NCBI GenBank assembly: GCA_934617065.1
Contig: CAKTTY010000001.1
Coordinates: 1-64,000, forward strand
Source of the DNA: an uncultured Eggerthellaceae bacterium
GTDB taxonomy: Bacteria; Actinomycetota; Coriobacteriia; Coriobacteriales; Eggerthellaceae
Length of the DNA stretch: 64,000 nucleotides
Reading direction: 5' to 3'
Shown: piece by piece, positions 27,187 to 35,671 of the stretch
Numbering within the stretch: the first letter of the stretch is position 1
How the letters are laid out: each line of letters opens with the position of its first letter
Program-made: the position numbers and the translations under genes
The notes under the pieces: generated by a model
What the model saw: the letters and a program-made list of their open reading frames with translations, nothing else
The model's database searches: none
Told to the model about the DNA's origin: nothing

Positions 27187-27867
27187 TTAAAATGGCTTCT
27201 TTTGCGCCATGCCAACCCTTCGCGGAAGTTTCATCGAAGGGTTGCATCGTTTTCTAAACACGATAATAGCTCGACTCGTCTCCCCGTCGGAAAGCGTGAA
27301 GCCCCTTGAGGAAACAAACTCCATTCCCAACTTACGGGCAATATTCCGAGCATGCTCAAGTTCCTCCGATTCACTGTGGGTCTTGTAGCACACCAGGCTT
27401 CCACCTTTAGCCAATAAGGGCGATGCAAGCTCAAGCAGTGAAGCCAGAGAGGAAAGCGCGCGGGCGGTAATCAGCGAGAAGCGGTTCGGCTGCTGCAACG
27501 CAAGATCCTCAATGCGTCCATGGTAGGTTGAGACAATGTCGTCAATGCCAAGTTCGGCGGCGAATGAATCAAGGGCACGCGTCTTCTTCCCAACGGAATC
27601 AGCAAGAAGGGTTTCCCTTCCTGTCATGATTGCCAGGGGAATGCCAGGAAATCCAGCGCCCGAGCCCATATCGAGGTATGACCCTCCCATCGCCTCCTGG
27701 ACTTCGGGAAGGCCAGCGAGCGAATCTTCAACGTGAAGAATCTGGGCAGACTCCCAATCAACGATTCGAGTAAGATTCGTTACCTTGTTTTCCTCGATAA
27801 CCAATTCGAGATGCTTGTCGAGTAGCTCCCTCTGCCTTTTGCTGGGCGCATGCTGTTCAGCACTCAT
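27187..27867 (-). CDS. rsmG: 16S rRNA m7G527 methyltransferase RsmG
   Basis: A 226-residue SAM-dependent methyltransferase that modifies G527 of 16S rRNA. The SAM loop is YLDMGSGAGFPGIPLAI, preceded by the family start NKVTNLTRI. The basic C-terminal tail is a few residues longer than usual. Its place between jag and parA is the usual one near bacterial origins. It begins 11 bp after jag. Confidence 0.93.
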   Translation of the reverse strand: MSAEQHAPSKRQRELLDKHLELVIEENKVTNLTRIVDWESAQILHVEDSLAGLPEVQEAMGGSYLDMGSGAGFPGIPLAIMTGRETLLADSVGKKTRALDSFAAELGIDDIVSTYHGRIEDLALQQPNRFSLITARALSSLASLLELASPLLAKGGSLVCYKTHSESEELEHARNIARKLGMEFVSSRGFTLSDGETSRAIIVFRKRCNPSMKLPRRVGMAQKKPF

Positions 27868-27878
27868 GCCAGAATCCC

Positions 27879-28412
27879 CTATCGTGGGCTTACCACAACA
27901 CGACGGGCGCGACCCTCGCCCTCGGAAACGGTCTCGACGCGATCATCTCCGCGCAGGGCAATATGCACAATGCGACGCTCATAAGGGGTCATGGGACGGA
28001 GCTTGATGCTGCGATCCTGATCTACCGCCTTATCGGCTGCATTCAAGGCGATGTCCTCGATCTTCTGGCGCTGACGAGCCTTATAGCCTTCAACGTCAAC
28101 CACGATGGGATAGCGATGACCAACAATGCGAGACGTAATAGACGAAATAAGGAACTGAAGCGAATCGAGCGTACGACCGTGGCGACCAATCAAAACAGCC
28201 AGATCATCGCCGGTGATGTCGAGGATAAGCTCACCTTCATCGCCTTCATACTCTTCGATGGTTACTTCTCCAACATTGAAGTGCTTCAAGATATCTTGAA
28301 TGGCCTCAATGGCCGTATCAGCAATCCTGTCCACTTCTTCTTCAGAGTATTGACCCTCAGCTTCGTACTCTTGAGATGAGGATTCACCCTGAACCATGTT
28401 CTCTTCTTCCAT
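27879..28412 (-). CDS. jag: Jag/KhpB-type KH-R3H RNA-binding protein
   Basis: A 177-residue RNA-binding protein with an acidic N-terminus, a KH domain (GxxG loop IGRHGRTLDSLQFL) and a C-terminal R3H domain (RPMTPYERRIVHIAL). It lacks the Jag_N domain of longer homologues. The ATG at 28412 is preceded by AAGGAG; an in-frame extension upstream is not supported. In other bacteria KhpB acts in cell-division and elongation control with KhpA. Confidence 0.9.
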   Translation of the reverse strand: MEEENMVQGESSSQEYEAEGQYSEEEVDRIADTAIEAIQDILKHFNVGEVTIEEYEGDEGELILDITGDDLAVLIGRHGRTLDSLQFLISSITSRIVGHRYPIVVDVEGYKARQRQKIEDIALNAADKAVDQDRSIKLRPMTPYERRIVHIALRGDDRVETVSEGEGRARRVVVSPR

Positions 28413-28493
28413 TGAAAACTCCTTACATTCAAATCTCCCCTCCGCGGTAGAACCACGAAGGGGAGGAGACGGCAAAAAATATGTGAAGTAGCG

Positions 28494-29267
28494 CTACTTG
28501 CTCTTCTTGTGAGGGCGAGGCTTCTTTTCCTTGCGAACCACGTTAACTTCCACGGGCTTAACCTCAACTTTTTCAGCTTCGACTTCTTCGTCCTTGTGCT
28601 TCATAACCCTGGTGGAGATTACCTGCTGCAGAACACCGAATACGGAAGAAGTTGCCCAGAACAGCAAAACGCCAGTAGGAGAGCCCCAGCCGAGCCACAG
28701 CATGAACAGGGACATGATGCCCATCATAACCATGGTCTGGGTCTTCTGCGGGCTGTTCGTGCCCATCTGCTGAAGCAAGGAGGGCAGGAAGGTGCAGAAT
28801 GCAAACAGGAGAAGAAGGATGCCATAGGGCAAGAACTCCAAGAAGCCCTGGCCAAGCATCGCGGAAGGCGAAGAAAGCAGCGAGGGCAGAATGTTGTAGA
28901 AGGAGTAGGTCATGCCTTCAGTACGGGAGCCCATTTCCTGCAGTACCTGGAACAGAGCAACGAAGATAGGCATCTGGAGGAACAGAGGCAAGCAACCGGT
29001 AATGGGGTTGAAGCCAATCTCTGCGTAAACCTTCTGCATTTCCTCAGCCTGACGCTGCTGGTCGTCAGCATACTTTTCCTGGATCTCCTGGATGCGAGGA
29101 GTGAACTGCTGCATTCGGTACGAAGAGCGGATCTGCTTCTGCATAAGGGGGAACAGGATAAGACGGAGAATAAGCGTCACGATGATGATCGCCAAACCCC
29201 AGTCAGCAACGAAGCCATACATAGCATCGATGCACCAGAATATGGCGTCTTTAAACGCGTCCCACAT
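28494..29267 (-). CDS. yidC: YidC/Oxa1 membrane-protein insertase
   Basis: A 257-residue insertase that helps integrate proteins into the cytoplasmic membrane with or without SecYEG. Membrane helices are visible at about 16-38, 85-105, 130-160 and 165-205, with the cytoplasmic amphipathic loop (YADDQQRQAEEMQKVYAEIG) between the first two. The C-terminal tail is basic (KKPRPHKKSK). It has the short form without the large periplasmic domain of proteobacteria. It forms an operon with yidD and jag. Confidence 0.93.
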   Translation of the reverse strand: MWDAFKDAIFWCIDAMYGFVADWGLAIIIVTLILRLILFPLMQKQIRSSYRMQQFTPRIQEIQEKYADDQQRQAEEMQKVYAEIGFNPITGCLPLFLQMPIFVALFQVLQEMGSRTEGMTYSFYNILPSLLSSPSAMLGQGFLEFLPYGILLLLFAFCTFLPSLLQQMGTNSPQKTQTMVMMGIMSLFMLWLGWGSPTGVLLFWATSSVFGVLQQVISTRVMKHKDEEVEAEKVEVKPVEVNVVRKEKKPRPHKKSK

Positions 29268-29302
29268 GTGTACCTTTGTCCTCTCGGTTCGGGGGTTGAT
29301 TA

Positions 29303-29563
29303 TTAAAGATGAAAGGTATCCGGCACGGGGTCATACCCACGGCCTCCACCTGGTCTGCAGCGCAGAATGCGCTTGCATGTGAGATACAGACCTTTGAGGA
29401 AACCGAATCGCTGAACCGCAACAAGCCCATATTCCGAACAAGTGGGAATGAACCGACAAGTTGCGGGGAGCAGGGGCGATATAGCAAGGCGGTAGAACTT
29501 GATCATCAACAACAGGATCCCCTTGGGGATAGCTGATATTTTCGACCAGACATTCAAGACCAA
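29303..29563 (-). CDS. yidD: membrane-protein insertion efficiency factor YidD
   Basis: An 86-residue small protein with the family core [23 protein letters not shown] and [12 protein letters not shown]. It assists YidC-dependent insertion. The TTG at 29563 is used as start because TAAGGCAAG lies about seven bases upstream; a TTG two codons later is possible. Only nine bases separate it from rnpA. Confidence 0.88.
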   Translation of the reverse strand: MVLNVWSKISAIPKGILLLMIKFYRLAISPLLPATCRFIPTCSEYGLVAVQRFGFLKGLYLTCKRILRCRPGGGRGYDPVPDTFHL

Positions 29564-29572
29564 ATACTTGCC

Positions 29573-29896
29573 TTAATACGATTCCATGATCTTCTTGCAT
29601 GTGGAAACCAACTTCTGGTATTCAACACGCGTAGTTTTCCTGTTAGCCATGAAAATGACATTCAACTCCGGCCAAGGACCACCGATATCGTGGCAAACGG
29701 CACGCAAGCGGCGCTTCGCTGAATTGCGCCACGCCGCATTACCATTCTTCTTACCCGCTATAAAAGCAACACGGCCACTAGGGCCGTGTTGGGTATCTCC
29801 CCGGTACACGATCATAGTTACGCAGGGAGTTGCATGTCTTTTTCCGTGCGAGAACAGGTAGGAGATCTCAGTGCTGGATTTGATGGTTCCTAACAC
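29573..29896 (-). CDS. rnpA: ribonuclease P protein component
   Basis: A 107-residue basic protein that pairs with RNase P RNA to trim tRNA 5' ends. The RNR-type motif reads AAWRNSAKRRLRAVC, with the usual basic cluster conserved but RNS in place of RNR. It begins just after rpmH and is followed by yidD. Confidence 0.9.
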   Translation of the reverse strand: MLGTIKSSTEISYLFSHGKRHATPCVTMIVYRGDTQHGPSGRVAFIAGKKNGNAAWRNSAKRRLRAVCHDIGGPWPELNVIFMANRKTTRVEYQKLVSTCKKIMESY

Positions 29897-29914
29897 GGTT
29901 TCTCACAAGGAAAG

Positions 29915-30049
29915 TTAGGCACAGAGACGCTTGCGGCCCTTTGCACGGCGAGCAGAGAGAACGGCGCGGCCGCTCTTGGTAGCCATACGTGCACGGAAGC
30001 CGTGAGTCTTTGCGCGCTTGCGGGTGTTCGGTTGATAGGTGCGCTTCAT
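29915..30049 (-). CDS. rpmH: ribosomal protein bL34
   Basis: A 44-residue, very basic large-subunit protein: [20 protein letters not shown] at the N-terminus, ending RKRLCA. This is the standard L34 pattern, though the final Ser is replaced by Cys-Ala. The ATG at 30049 follows AAAGGAAAAG. It is the first gene of the leftward rpmH-rnpA-yidD-yidC-jag-rsmG group. Confidence 0.96.
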   Translation of the reverse strand: MKRTYQPNTRKRAKTHGFRARMATKSGRAVLSARRAKGRKRLCA

Positions 30050-30082
30050 TACTTTTCCTTTCAGATTTACAGTAACTTCGAA

Positions 30083-30110
30083 ATTATACGATGAAGAAGC
30101 TGCGCGTCAA
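30083..30110 (-). promoter_or_regulatory. rpmH operon promoter
   Basis: On the minus strand TTGACG (30110-30105), a 16-bp spacer and TATAAT (30088-30083), 33 bases before the rpmH start. It is a close match to the housekeeping consensus. Confidence 0.8.
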
Positions 30111-30180
30111 CAATAAAGAAAGAAGACAGGCGCCCTATTTTACAGGTCATCACAGAATGCACACGCAAACGGCGGCTGCA

Positions 30181-30690
30181 CTACGCCCTGCTAACGATAT
30201 TCAGTTCGTCGCTATCGAGGATATGCCCCCGCAAGGCCCAGTGGAACTCGTTGAAATAAAAGCCAGGCTGCAAATCAAGTTCGCAATCAAGCGCATACAC
30301 CGTAAGCGTATAACGGTGATCCTTATCGGGTGGACACGGTCCGATATACCCGCGAATCACTTCTTCGCTTGTTTCCTCGGCACGGGACAGGCAGCTGTTC
30401 GAACCCTGAACGAAGGAGAATTCGCCGCTATGGCTGGCGTTTTCGGGAATCAAGGCAGTATCAGGGCCCACTCCGCAAGCAGCCCAATGTATCCAAGCAA
30501 AGCCGCATACGGGAATGGAATCGTAGTCAACGAACGAAAGAGCAAGGGACTTAGCCTCATCTGGCACGCCTGACACCTCGATGGGGAATGAGCAAATATT
30601 GTTGCCATCACGACGCAGTTCTGGAGACGAATATTTTCCAAAACGATCGGGCAGCATGTCTTTTTCATCCAGCGGAATAGCGATCTTCAT
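30181..30690 (-). CDS. YbhB/YbcL-type PEBP-family protein
   Basis: A 169-residue member of the phosphatidylethanolamine-binding/Raf-kinase-inhibitor family. The fold is suggested by SFVDYDSIPVCGFAWIHWAACGV, the ligand-loop pattern YIGPCPPDKDHRYTLTVYAL, and overall length. The biochemical role of bacterial homologues is unclear. The ATG at 30690 has GTGAGGTGG upstream. It lies between rpmH and the DnaA-box cluster, an unusual insertion in the conserved rpmH-dnaA neighbourhood. Confidence 0.82.
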   Translation of the reverse strand: MKIAIPLDEKDMLPDRFGKYSSPELRRDGNNICSFPIEVSGVPDEAKSLALSFVDYDSIPVCGFAWIHWAACGVGPDTALIPENASHSGEFSFVQGSNSCLSRAEETSEEVIRGYIGPCPPDKDHRYTLTVYALDCELDLQPGFYFNEFHWALRGHILDSDELNIVSRA

Positions 30691-30726
30691 AGTTTGTCCA
30701 CCTCACTTTTCCCCAAGGAAAGCAAC

Positions 30727-31158
30727 TTATGCACAATTTGTTTATATAGCATTGTGGATAATGTTGATAACTTTCCAGGTGTTTCAGGATACTTTCCCAT
30801 CATTATCCCAGAGGTTGCAGCAACCCCTTCAGGAAACAAAAATTCGTCTTCAAAATATAGGTGGAAAAGAGGTTCAGACTCCACAAAATAAATGGTTTTA
30901 GCTGGTCTTTTATTGTTATCAACATTCCCGTTTGCCTGCTGTATGCATATCAGCGAAGCGGTTTAAACACCTTGACTTCAACAGCTAAAAGTGAAAGCGC
31001 TAAAGCCACTTTTCCAAAAAAGTTTTCCAAAATGCCTTTCAGGTTTTTCACATTTTTCTTCAAGTGTTTTCAATGTTTTCCACATTTTATTGAAAGAATG
31101 TTGAAAACTCCGAAAACACGAGGAAAAGACGGTGGAAAGTTTGAAAAAGTGTGAATAA
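30727..31158. other. left oriC part: DnaA-box cluster upstream of the ATPase-dnaA genes
   Basis: Boxes fitting TTWTNCACA on either strand: TTATGCACA (30727-30735), TGTGGATAA (30753-30761), TTTTTCACA (31044-31052), TTTTCCACA (31076-31084) and TGTGAATAA (31150-31158). Looser copies such as TGTTGATAA (30763) lie between. The gap 30691-31255 is AT-rich and has no gene. It contains the divergent control regions of the PEBP and ATPase genes and is probably one arm of a bipartite origin. Confidence 0.7.
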
Positions 31159-31255
31159 CCGTCTAGAATGAATGAAAAATCAGCTCGATCTGTGCCTTAT
31201 GAAGGAATATCGGTCGGGCTCTTTTTCTCATGTTTTGAAAAAATCGGAAAGCATC

Positions 31256-32632
31256 ATGAACCAAGAAGACGAACCACATATGCAGCCGATGGAACAAGCG
31301 GGGGAACAAGGGGCGGTGCCATACCCTCCGTACAGCGAGGGCCGGCCTGCAACCGAAGCGGCGATGCCGAACACTCAGCCCGCCCAAGCATCCATTCCTC
31401 CCTACGGGTACGGACAAGGGCAATTCCCTCCCTACCCTGCTCAGGGTGCCCAAATGCAACCTTATCCAGGCATGCCCTACGGCATGCCTTACGGCGGTTA
31501 TCCACAACCTGGCTACACCGCGCCAGCGCACAACCTGCCTCTCACGGCGCAAATGGCAAATGTCAACGGCCAACCATCGCAAGAGCAACCGTTTCCCGCC
31601 AACATGGCCAACAACCCAGAGCCGCAGGTCGCAGCCCAAGGAACCCCAGGCTACCCTATCGGATACCAGCAGCCACAGGCTATCTACCCCCAACAAGCGT
31701 TTCAGCAGTTCGCCCCTGCAGCGAACCCTAACGTTATGCAGCCAGCGGTAGCACAGCCCTACCCCCAAACGTTGCAGCAACCGGCTTCGGATGCCTACCA
31801 AAGCGAGCCACCGTTCGTGCCCTCCTTTGTGGAACCGGCAACGTATGACGAGGACTTCGCCCACACAATGAATGGCGGCATCATCGAATCCGTCGAAGAG
31901 GCTGCGCCCTCGCAGAGCTTCGACTACCACCACATAACCACGCCCGCACGCATTGCTATATACGATTCGCTGAAAACAGCGCCACGTGTAATACAAGTGC
32001 AGGGAGGCCCCACGCACGAATACATTGAGCACATTGCCTCCTTGACCTACAAAAATGCCAAAGAAGCAGGCGGGATGATTCCCTACACTGTAATCAGGGA
32101 AGTATCCGAAAATTTCATCCACGCCAATTTCAACGAAGTAGTGGTGTCCATTTTCGATCAAGGCAACACTATTCGTTTTGCAGATCAGGGCCCAGGCATC
32201 AAGAACAAAGACCTTGTGCAGGAACCCGGGTTTTCCTCTGCCATAGAGCCGATGAAACGCTACATACGAGGTGTGGGGTCAGGCTTGCCTATCGTGAAAG
32301 ACTACCTAAGCACCTCCCACGGGCATATCGAAATCAAAGACAATGTGAATCAGGGATCGGTGGTAACCATCAGCCTGGTTGCGTCGCGGACAACAGACGA
32401 AGAAATTGAGGCGGCACAGATTCCCGACCTCACCGAGAACGAAGTTGCCGTGCTCAAAGCCCTTCTTCCGAATAACGCTCTAGGCGTAAGCGAAGTCAGC
32501 AAGGCCACCGATATTGCAGTGGCTAGCGTACATACCGCTTTTTCAAAAATGGAAGAAGCAGGTCTCGTGGAAAAGGTGAATAAGAAAAGGACGCTCACCC
32601 CACGAGGCACGCAGGTTGCCCTATCCTTGTAA
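31256..32632 (+). CDS. oriC-located HATPase/winged-helix protein of unknown function
   Basis: A 458-residue protein. Residues 1-230 are low-complexity, rich in Pro, Gln, Tyr, Gly and Ala. Residues ~255-375 form a GHKL ATPase domain: N-box REVSENFIHANF, G1 box FADQGPGI, G2 box RGVGSGLPIVKDYL. Residues ~392-455 form a MarR-like winged helix (SEVSKATDIAVASVHTAFSK). There is no sensor, no phospho-acceptor His domain and no membrane helix, so it is not a normal histidine kinase. The ATG at 31256 has GGAAAG upstream; an in-frame ATG at 31172 and another in between are alternatives. dnaA begins 50 bp after its stop, so the two may share a transcript. A role in origin or dnaA control is inference. 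Confidence 0.75.
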   Translation: MNQEDEPHMQPMEQAGEQGAVPYPPYSEGRPATEAAMPNTQPAQASIPPYGYGQGQFPPYPAQGAQMQPYPGMPYGMPYGGYPQPGYTAPAHNLPLTAQMANVNGQPSQEQPFPANMANNPEPQVAAQGTPGYPIGYQQPQAIYPQQAFQQFAPAANPNVMQPAVAQPYPQTLQQPASDAYQSEPPFVPSFVEPATYDEDFAHTMNGGIIESVEEAAPSQSFDYHHITTPARIAIYDSLKTAPRVIQVQGGPTHEYIEHIASLTYKNAKEAGGMIPYTVIREVSENFIHANFNEVVVSIFDQGNTIRFADQGPGIKNKDLVQEPGFSSAIEPMKRYIRGVGSGLPIVKDYLSTSHGHIEIKDNVNQGSVVTISLVASRTTDEEIEAAQIPDLTENEVAVLKALLPNNALGVSEVSKATDIAVASVHTAFSKMEEAGLVEKVNKKRTLTPRGTQVALSL

Positions 32633-32682
32633 ATGACAGACGGCGCATCCCACGCCAACGGAATGGAACTACGTAGAACCTT

Positions 32683-34236
32683 ATGGATATCGAACAGACG
32701 TGGACAGATCTGATGCGACAGCTGAAGTCGTATCCCACCATTAACGCATCGCAAATCGATGCGTTCTTCTCGCGTGTTCAAATCCAGGCAGCAAGCCCTG
32801 GTTTCATCATGCTCACCTCGGACAATGCCTTTATTAAAGATTGGATTGAGAAGCATTACCTGAAAGATATCCAGAAAGCACTCAACGATCTTTACAACCT
32901 GGATTTTCAGGTACTGATAGAGGTCGACCCCACCGCGATGACACCAGCACCTGCGGCCCAGACCGCACCCGCCGCGATCTCTTCCGCCCCTGCTGCCACA
33001 CCGCAAGCGGTCCAGCAGCAGCCAGCACCCGCAGCGCCAAGCGCACAGAGCGCACCTGCTCCAAGTGCGCAGCCTGCTAACGCACCCGCGCCCCAGCCCA
33101 GCCATTCGGCAACGCAGGCGGAAACGTCCGAACTGCAATCGCAGAACACCGAGACGAGCGGAAACGGCAACGAAGCAACAGGGGAAGCCGCGCTCACCTT
33201 CGACTCCTTCGTTATTGGCGAGTCGAACCGCATGGCCTACAACATGGCAGTGGAGGTTGCAGACCGCCCTGGCTCATCCGAGTTGAACCCACTGTTTATA
33301 TATGGACGATCCGGTGTAGGCAAAACGCACCTTATGTGCGCGATCCAAAACTACATCAAGGAAACCCGTCCAGAGCTCAACGTGTGTTATATCGATTCGA
33401 TGGAACTGGTAAACCGTTACTCAGACGCGGCAATAGAAAAAAGCGTTGACAAACAAAGCTTCAAGAACTTTGAGGGTTATTTCCAGCAGGCGGACGTACT
33501 GCTCATCGACGATATCCAGGGACTCCAAAGCAAGCCCGGCACGCTCAACGCGCTGTTCCGCATCTTCAATTCGATGATCCCGAAGGGTAAGCAGTTTGTG
33601 TTCTCCGCAGACCGAGCGCCAAAGAATATCGACCTCGACGAACGCTATGTATCCCGATTCAACTCGGGAGCCACGATAGACATCCAGCCACCCGATGACG
33701 AGACGAAGCGCAACATCATCAAGAGCCTTATCCGCCACTATCAGAGTCGAGAAAACACATCGTTTGTCATCACAGACGAAATCCTCGACTACATCGTGGA
33801 CAATTCCAGTTCAAACATTCGCGAGCTGAAGAGCGCTATCACCAACGTGATATTCGCCATGAAGATGAACAAGGACCACACGCTTTCAGAGGGACAGGTA
33901 AAGGAGCTTCTGGGCAACCACTTTATCGGCGGAGGCAAGAAACGCATCACGATAGAGATGATCCAAGCAGCCGTTGAAGATTTTTACGGCGTTTCGCATA
34001 AGGACATCGTGGGGCGCGGAAGGGCAAGAAGCATCGTGCGGCCACGACAGGTTGCGATCTATCTGTGCCGTGACTTGTCGGAAACTACGCTAAGCAACAT
34101 CGGCAAAGCGTTCAACCGCGACCACACCACGGTGCTTCACTCGTGCGAACTTATTTCAAGCCAGATGCAGGAAGACCGAAACCTGCGCGAAGAACTGGAA
34201 GCGGTGCGCGAGAAAATTCGCATCCAGCAGTATTAA
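32683..34236 (+). CDS. dnaA: chromosomal replication initiator DnaA
   Basis: A 517-residue AAA+ initiator that binds DnaA boxes and opens oriC. Domain I is at 1-85; domain II (about 85-165) is Ala/Pro/Gln-rich. The AAA+ core has Walker A GRSGVGKTHL at about 207-216 and Walker B LLIDDIQGLQSK, where the usual DDIQFLAGK is altered. Domain IV carries RPRQVAIYLCRDL and the DNA-contact signature NRDHTTVLHSCE. It is followed by an origin-like gap and dnaN. Confidence 0.97.
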   Translation: MDIEQTWTDLMRQLKSYPTINASQIDAFFSRVQIQAASPGFIMLTSDNAFIKDWIEKHYLKDIQKALNDLYNLDFQVLIEVDPTAMTPAPAAQTAPAAISSAPAATPQAVQQQPAPAAPSAQSAPAPSAQPANAPAPQPSHSATQAETSELQSQNTETSGNGNEATGEAALTFDSFVIGESNRMAYNMAVEVADRPGSSELNPLFIYGRSGVGKTHLMCAIQNYIKETRPELNVCYIDSMELVNRYSDAAIEKSVDKQSFKNFEGYFQQADVLLIDDIQGLQSKPGTLNALFRIFNSMIPKGKQFVFSADRAPKNIDLDERYVSRFNSGATIDIQPPDDETKRNIIKSLIRHYQSRENTSFVITDEILDYIVDNSSSNIRELKSAITNVIFAMKMNKDHTLSEGQVKELLGNHFIGGGKKRITIEMIQAAVEDFYGVSHKDIVGRGRARSIVRPRQVAIYLCRDLSETTLSNIGKAFNRDHTTVLHSCELISSQMQEDRNLREELEAVREKIRIQQY

Positions 34237-34240
34237 AACC

Positions 34241-34457
34241 TGTTGATAAACGGTGACAAAGTGTGGGGATTACCTCGTACCTTTGTGGAAGAAGTTTTCC
34301 CCACGTTTTCCCTGTGGATAACCAAGGTGCTTTTCCACAGGGTTCCCGACAGATGTTTTTCCGCGTTCATCAGGCAAAAGGAAAGTTATCAACATATCCA
34401 CCCTGATTATTACTTCTACTATTAGTTATTTATTAAAGAATAAAGAAGGAATTAAAG
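34241..34457. other. oriC unwinding region: DnaA boxes, DnaA-trios and AT-rich DUE
   Basis: The dnaA-dnaN gap holds boxes TGTTGATAA (34241), TGTGGATAA (34313-34321), TTTTCCACA (34331-34339), TTATCAACA (34386-34394) and ATATCCACC (34394-34402). After the last box, six triplets run in phase at 34407-34424: TTA TTA CTT CTA CTA TTA. This is the DnaA-trio pattern on which DnaA builds its single-strand filament in B. subtilis. An AT-rich stretch follows to about 34457, the likely duplex-unwinding element. Confidence 0.82.
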
Positions 34458-34554
34458 GGGAGGAAAACTCGATCATGGAACTCCGTTCCCGATCGACAGT
34501 CAGCTTGGCTAGAACAGGTATCATAGCCAAGAGAAACAAAGGACAGGAGCATTA

Positions 34555-35652
34555 ATGAAATTCAGCGTTAACCAATCGGAGCTTCAAAATGCCCTAACGG
34601 TTGTAGTTAAAGGATCCTCCACCCGTTCTACGCTTTCCATTCTTGCTGGCGTGTATATCAAAGCTGAAGAGGGAAGAATCACCCTTCAAACCACCAACCT
34701 CGAGCTCTCCATCAAGGTAACGTGCTTCGCCATGGTGGAAGAGCCCGGTGAAACAGTGGTGCCAGCAAAGCTCTTCGGCGACATCATTAAGAATCTCCCC
34801 GACATGGCTGTTCGTGTTGAGGCGGACGAAACTACCGCAACGGTATTCTGCGATAGCACCACATTCTCCTTGAAAGCGCTCAACCCCCTCGACTTCCCCG
34901 CCTTCCCTGAAATCGAAGCCGATCAGGAAGCTTCGTTCCCCTTCAACGCGTTTTCTTCGATGGTCAAGCGCACCGCTAAGGTGGTTTCTCACGACGAGAC
35001 GCGCATTGTGCTTACGGGTGTTCTTGTTTCTTGCGTGGGATCCACTTTGAAGATGGTGGCGACCGACTCCTATCGCCTGGCCGTTTCTGAAACTGAACTC
35101 GATTCTCCATGCCCCGAAGAGTTCGAGGCGGTTATTTCCGGCTCTTTCCTCCAGGACATTGCTTCTCTCCCTCAGTCGGAAGACCCTATTACGATTGCGC
35201 TTAACGACAACCAGATCGTAGTTACCTATCGTGACACCACGTTTATCAACCGCCGTATCGAGGGCACCTTCCCGAACTATAAACAGTTGATTGCCGAGGG
35301 TCATTCCACCCGTGCAACGCTCTCAACTCATGCGCTTACCGATGCGGTCCGTCGTGTTTCTCTGCTGAGTAACAAGGTTTCCCCTGTGCAGGTTCGCGTA
35401 GATGCTGAATCCGGAGTGGTGACCCTGCTTACCAACTCTCAGGATATTGGCAACGCTCAGGAGAATCTTATCTGCGAGGTCGATGGCGAATCGGTTGATA
35501 TTGCATTCAACTTCACCTTTATGCTCGATGGCTTGAACTCCATCGACACTGACGCGGTTCATCTTGACTTGTTCGGGCCTATGAAACCCGGCATCCTACG
35601 TGCTGCAGAGGGTGAGAACTTCCTTTACCTCATCATGCCTGTGCGCGTGTAG
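34555..35652 (+). CDS. dnaN: DNA polymerase III sliding clamp (beta subunit)
   Basis: A 365-residue ring-forming clamp that tethers the polymerase to DNA. It has the three-domain length of the family, a standard start (MKFSVNQSELQNALTVVVKG) and the C-terminal end LIMPVRV, which forms part of the partner-binding pocket. The start follows ACAGGAGC. It follows oriC and precedes recF by 19 bp. Confidence 0.96.
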   Translation: MKFSVNQSELQNALTVVVKGSSTRSTLSILAGVYIKAEEGRITLQTTNLELSIKVTCFAMVEEPGETVVPAKLFGDIIKNLPDMAVRVEADETTATVFCDSTTFSLKALNPLDFPAFPEIEADQEASFPFNAFSSMVKRTAKVVSHDETRIVLTGVLVSCVGSTLKMVATDSYRLAVSETELDSPCPEEFEAVISGSFLQDIASLPQSEDPITIALNDNQIVVTYRDTTFINRRIEGTFPNYKQLIAEGHSTRATLSTHALTDAVRRVSLLSNKVSPVQVRVDAESGVVTLLTNSQDIGNAQENLICEVDGESVDIAFNFTFMLDGLNSIDTDAVHLDLFGPMKPGILRAAEGENFLYLIMPVRV

Positions 35653-35671
35653 ATTGTAGGTTTCTGGCTCT

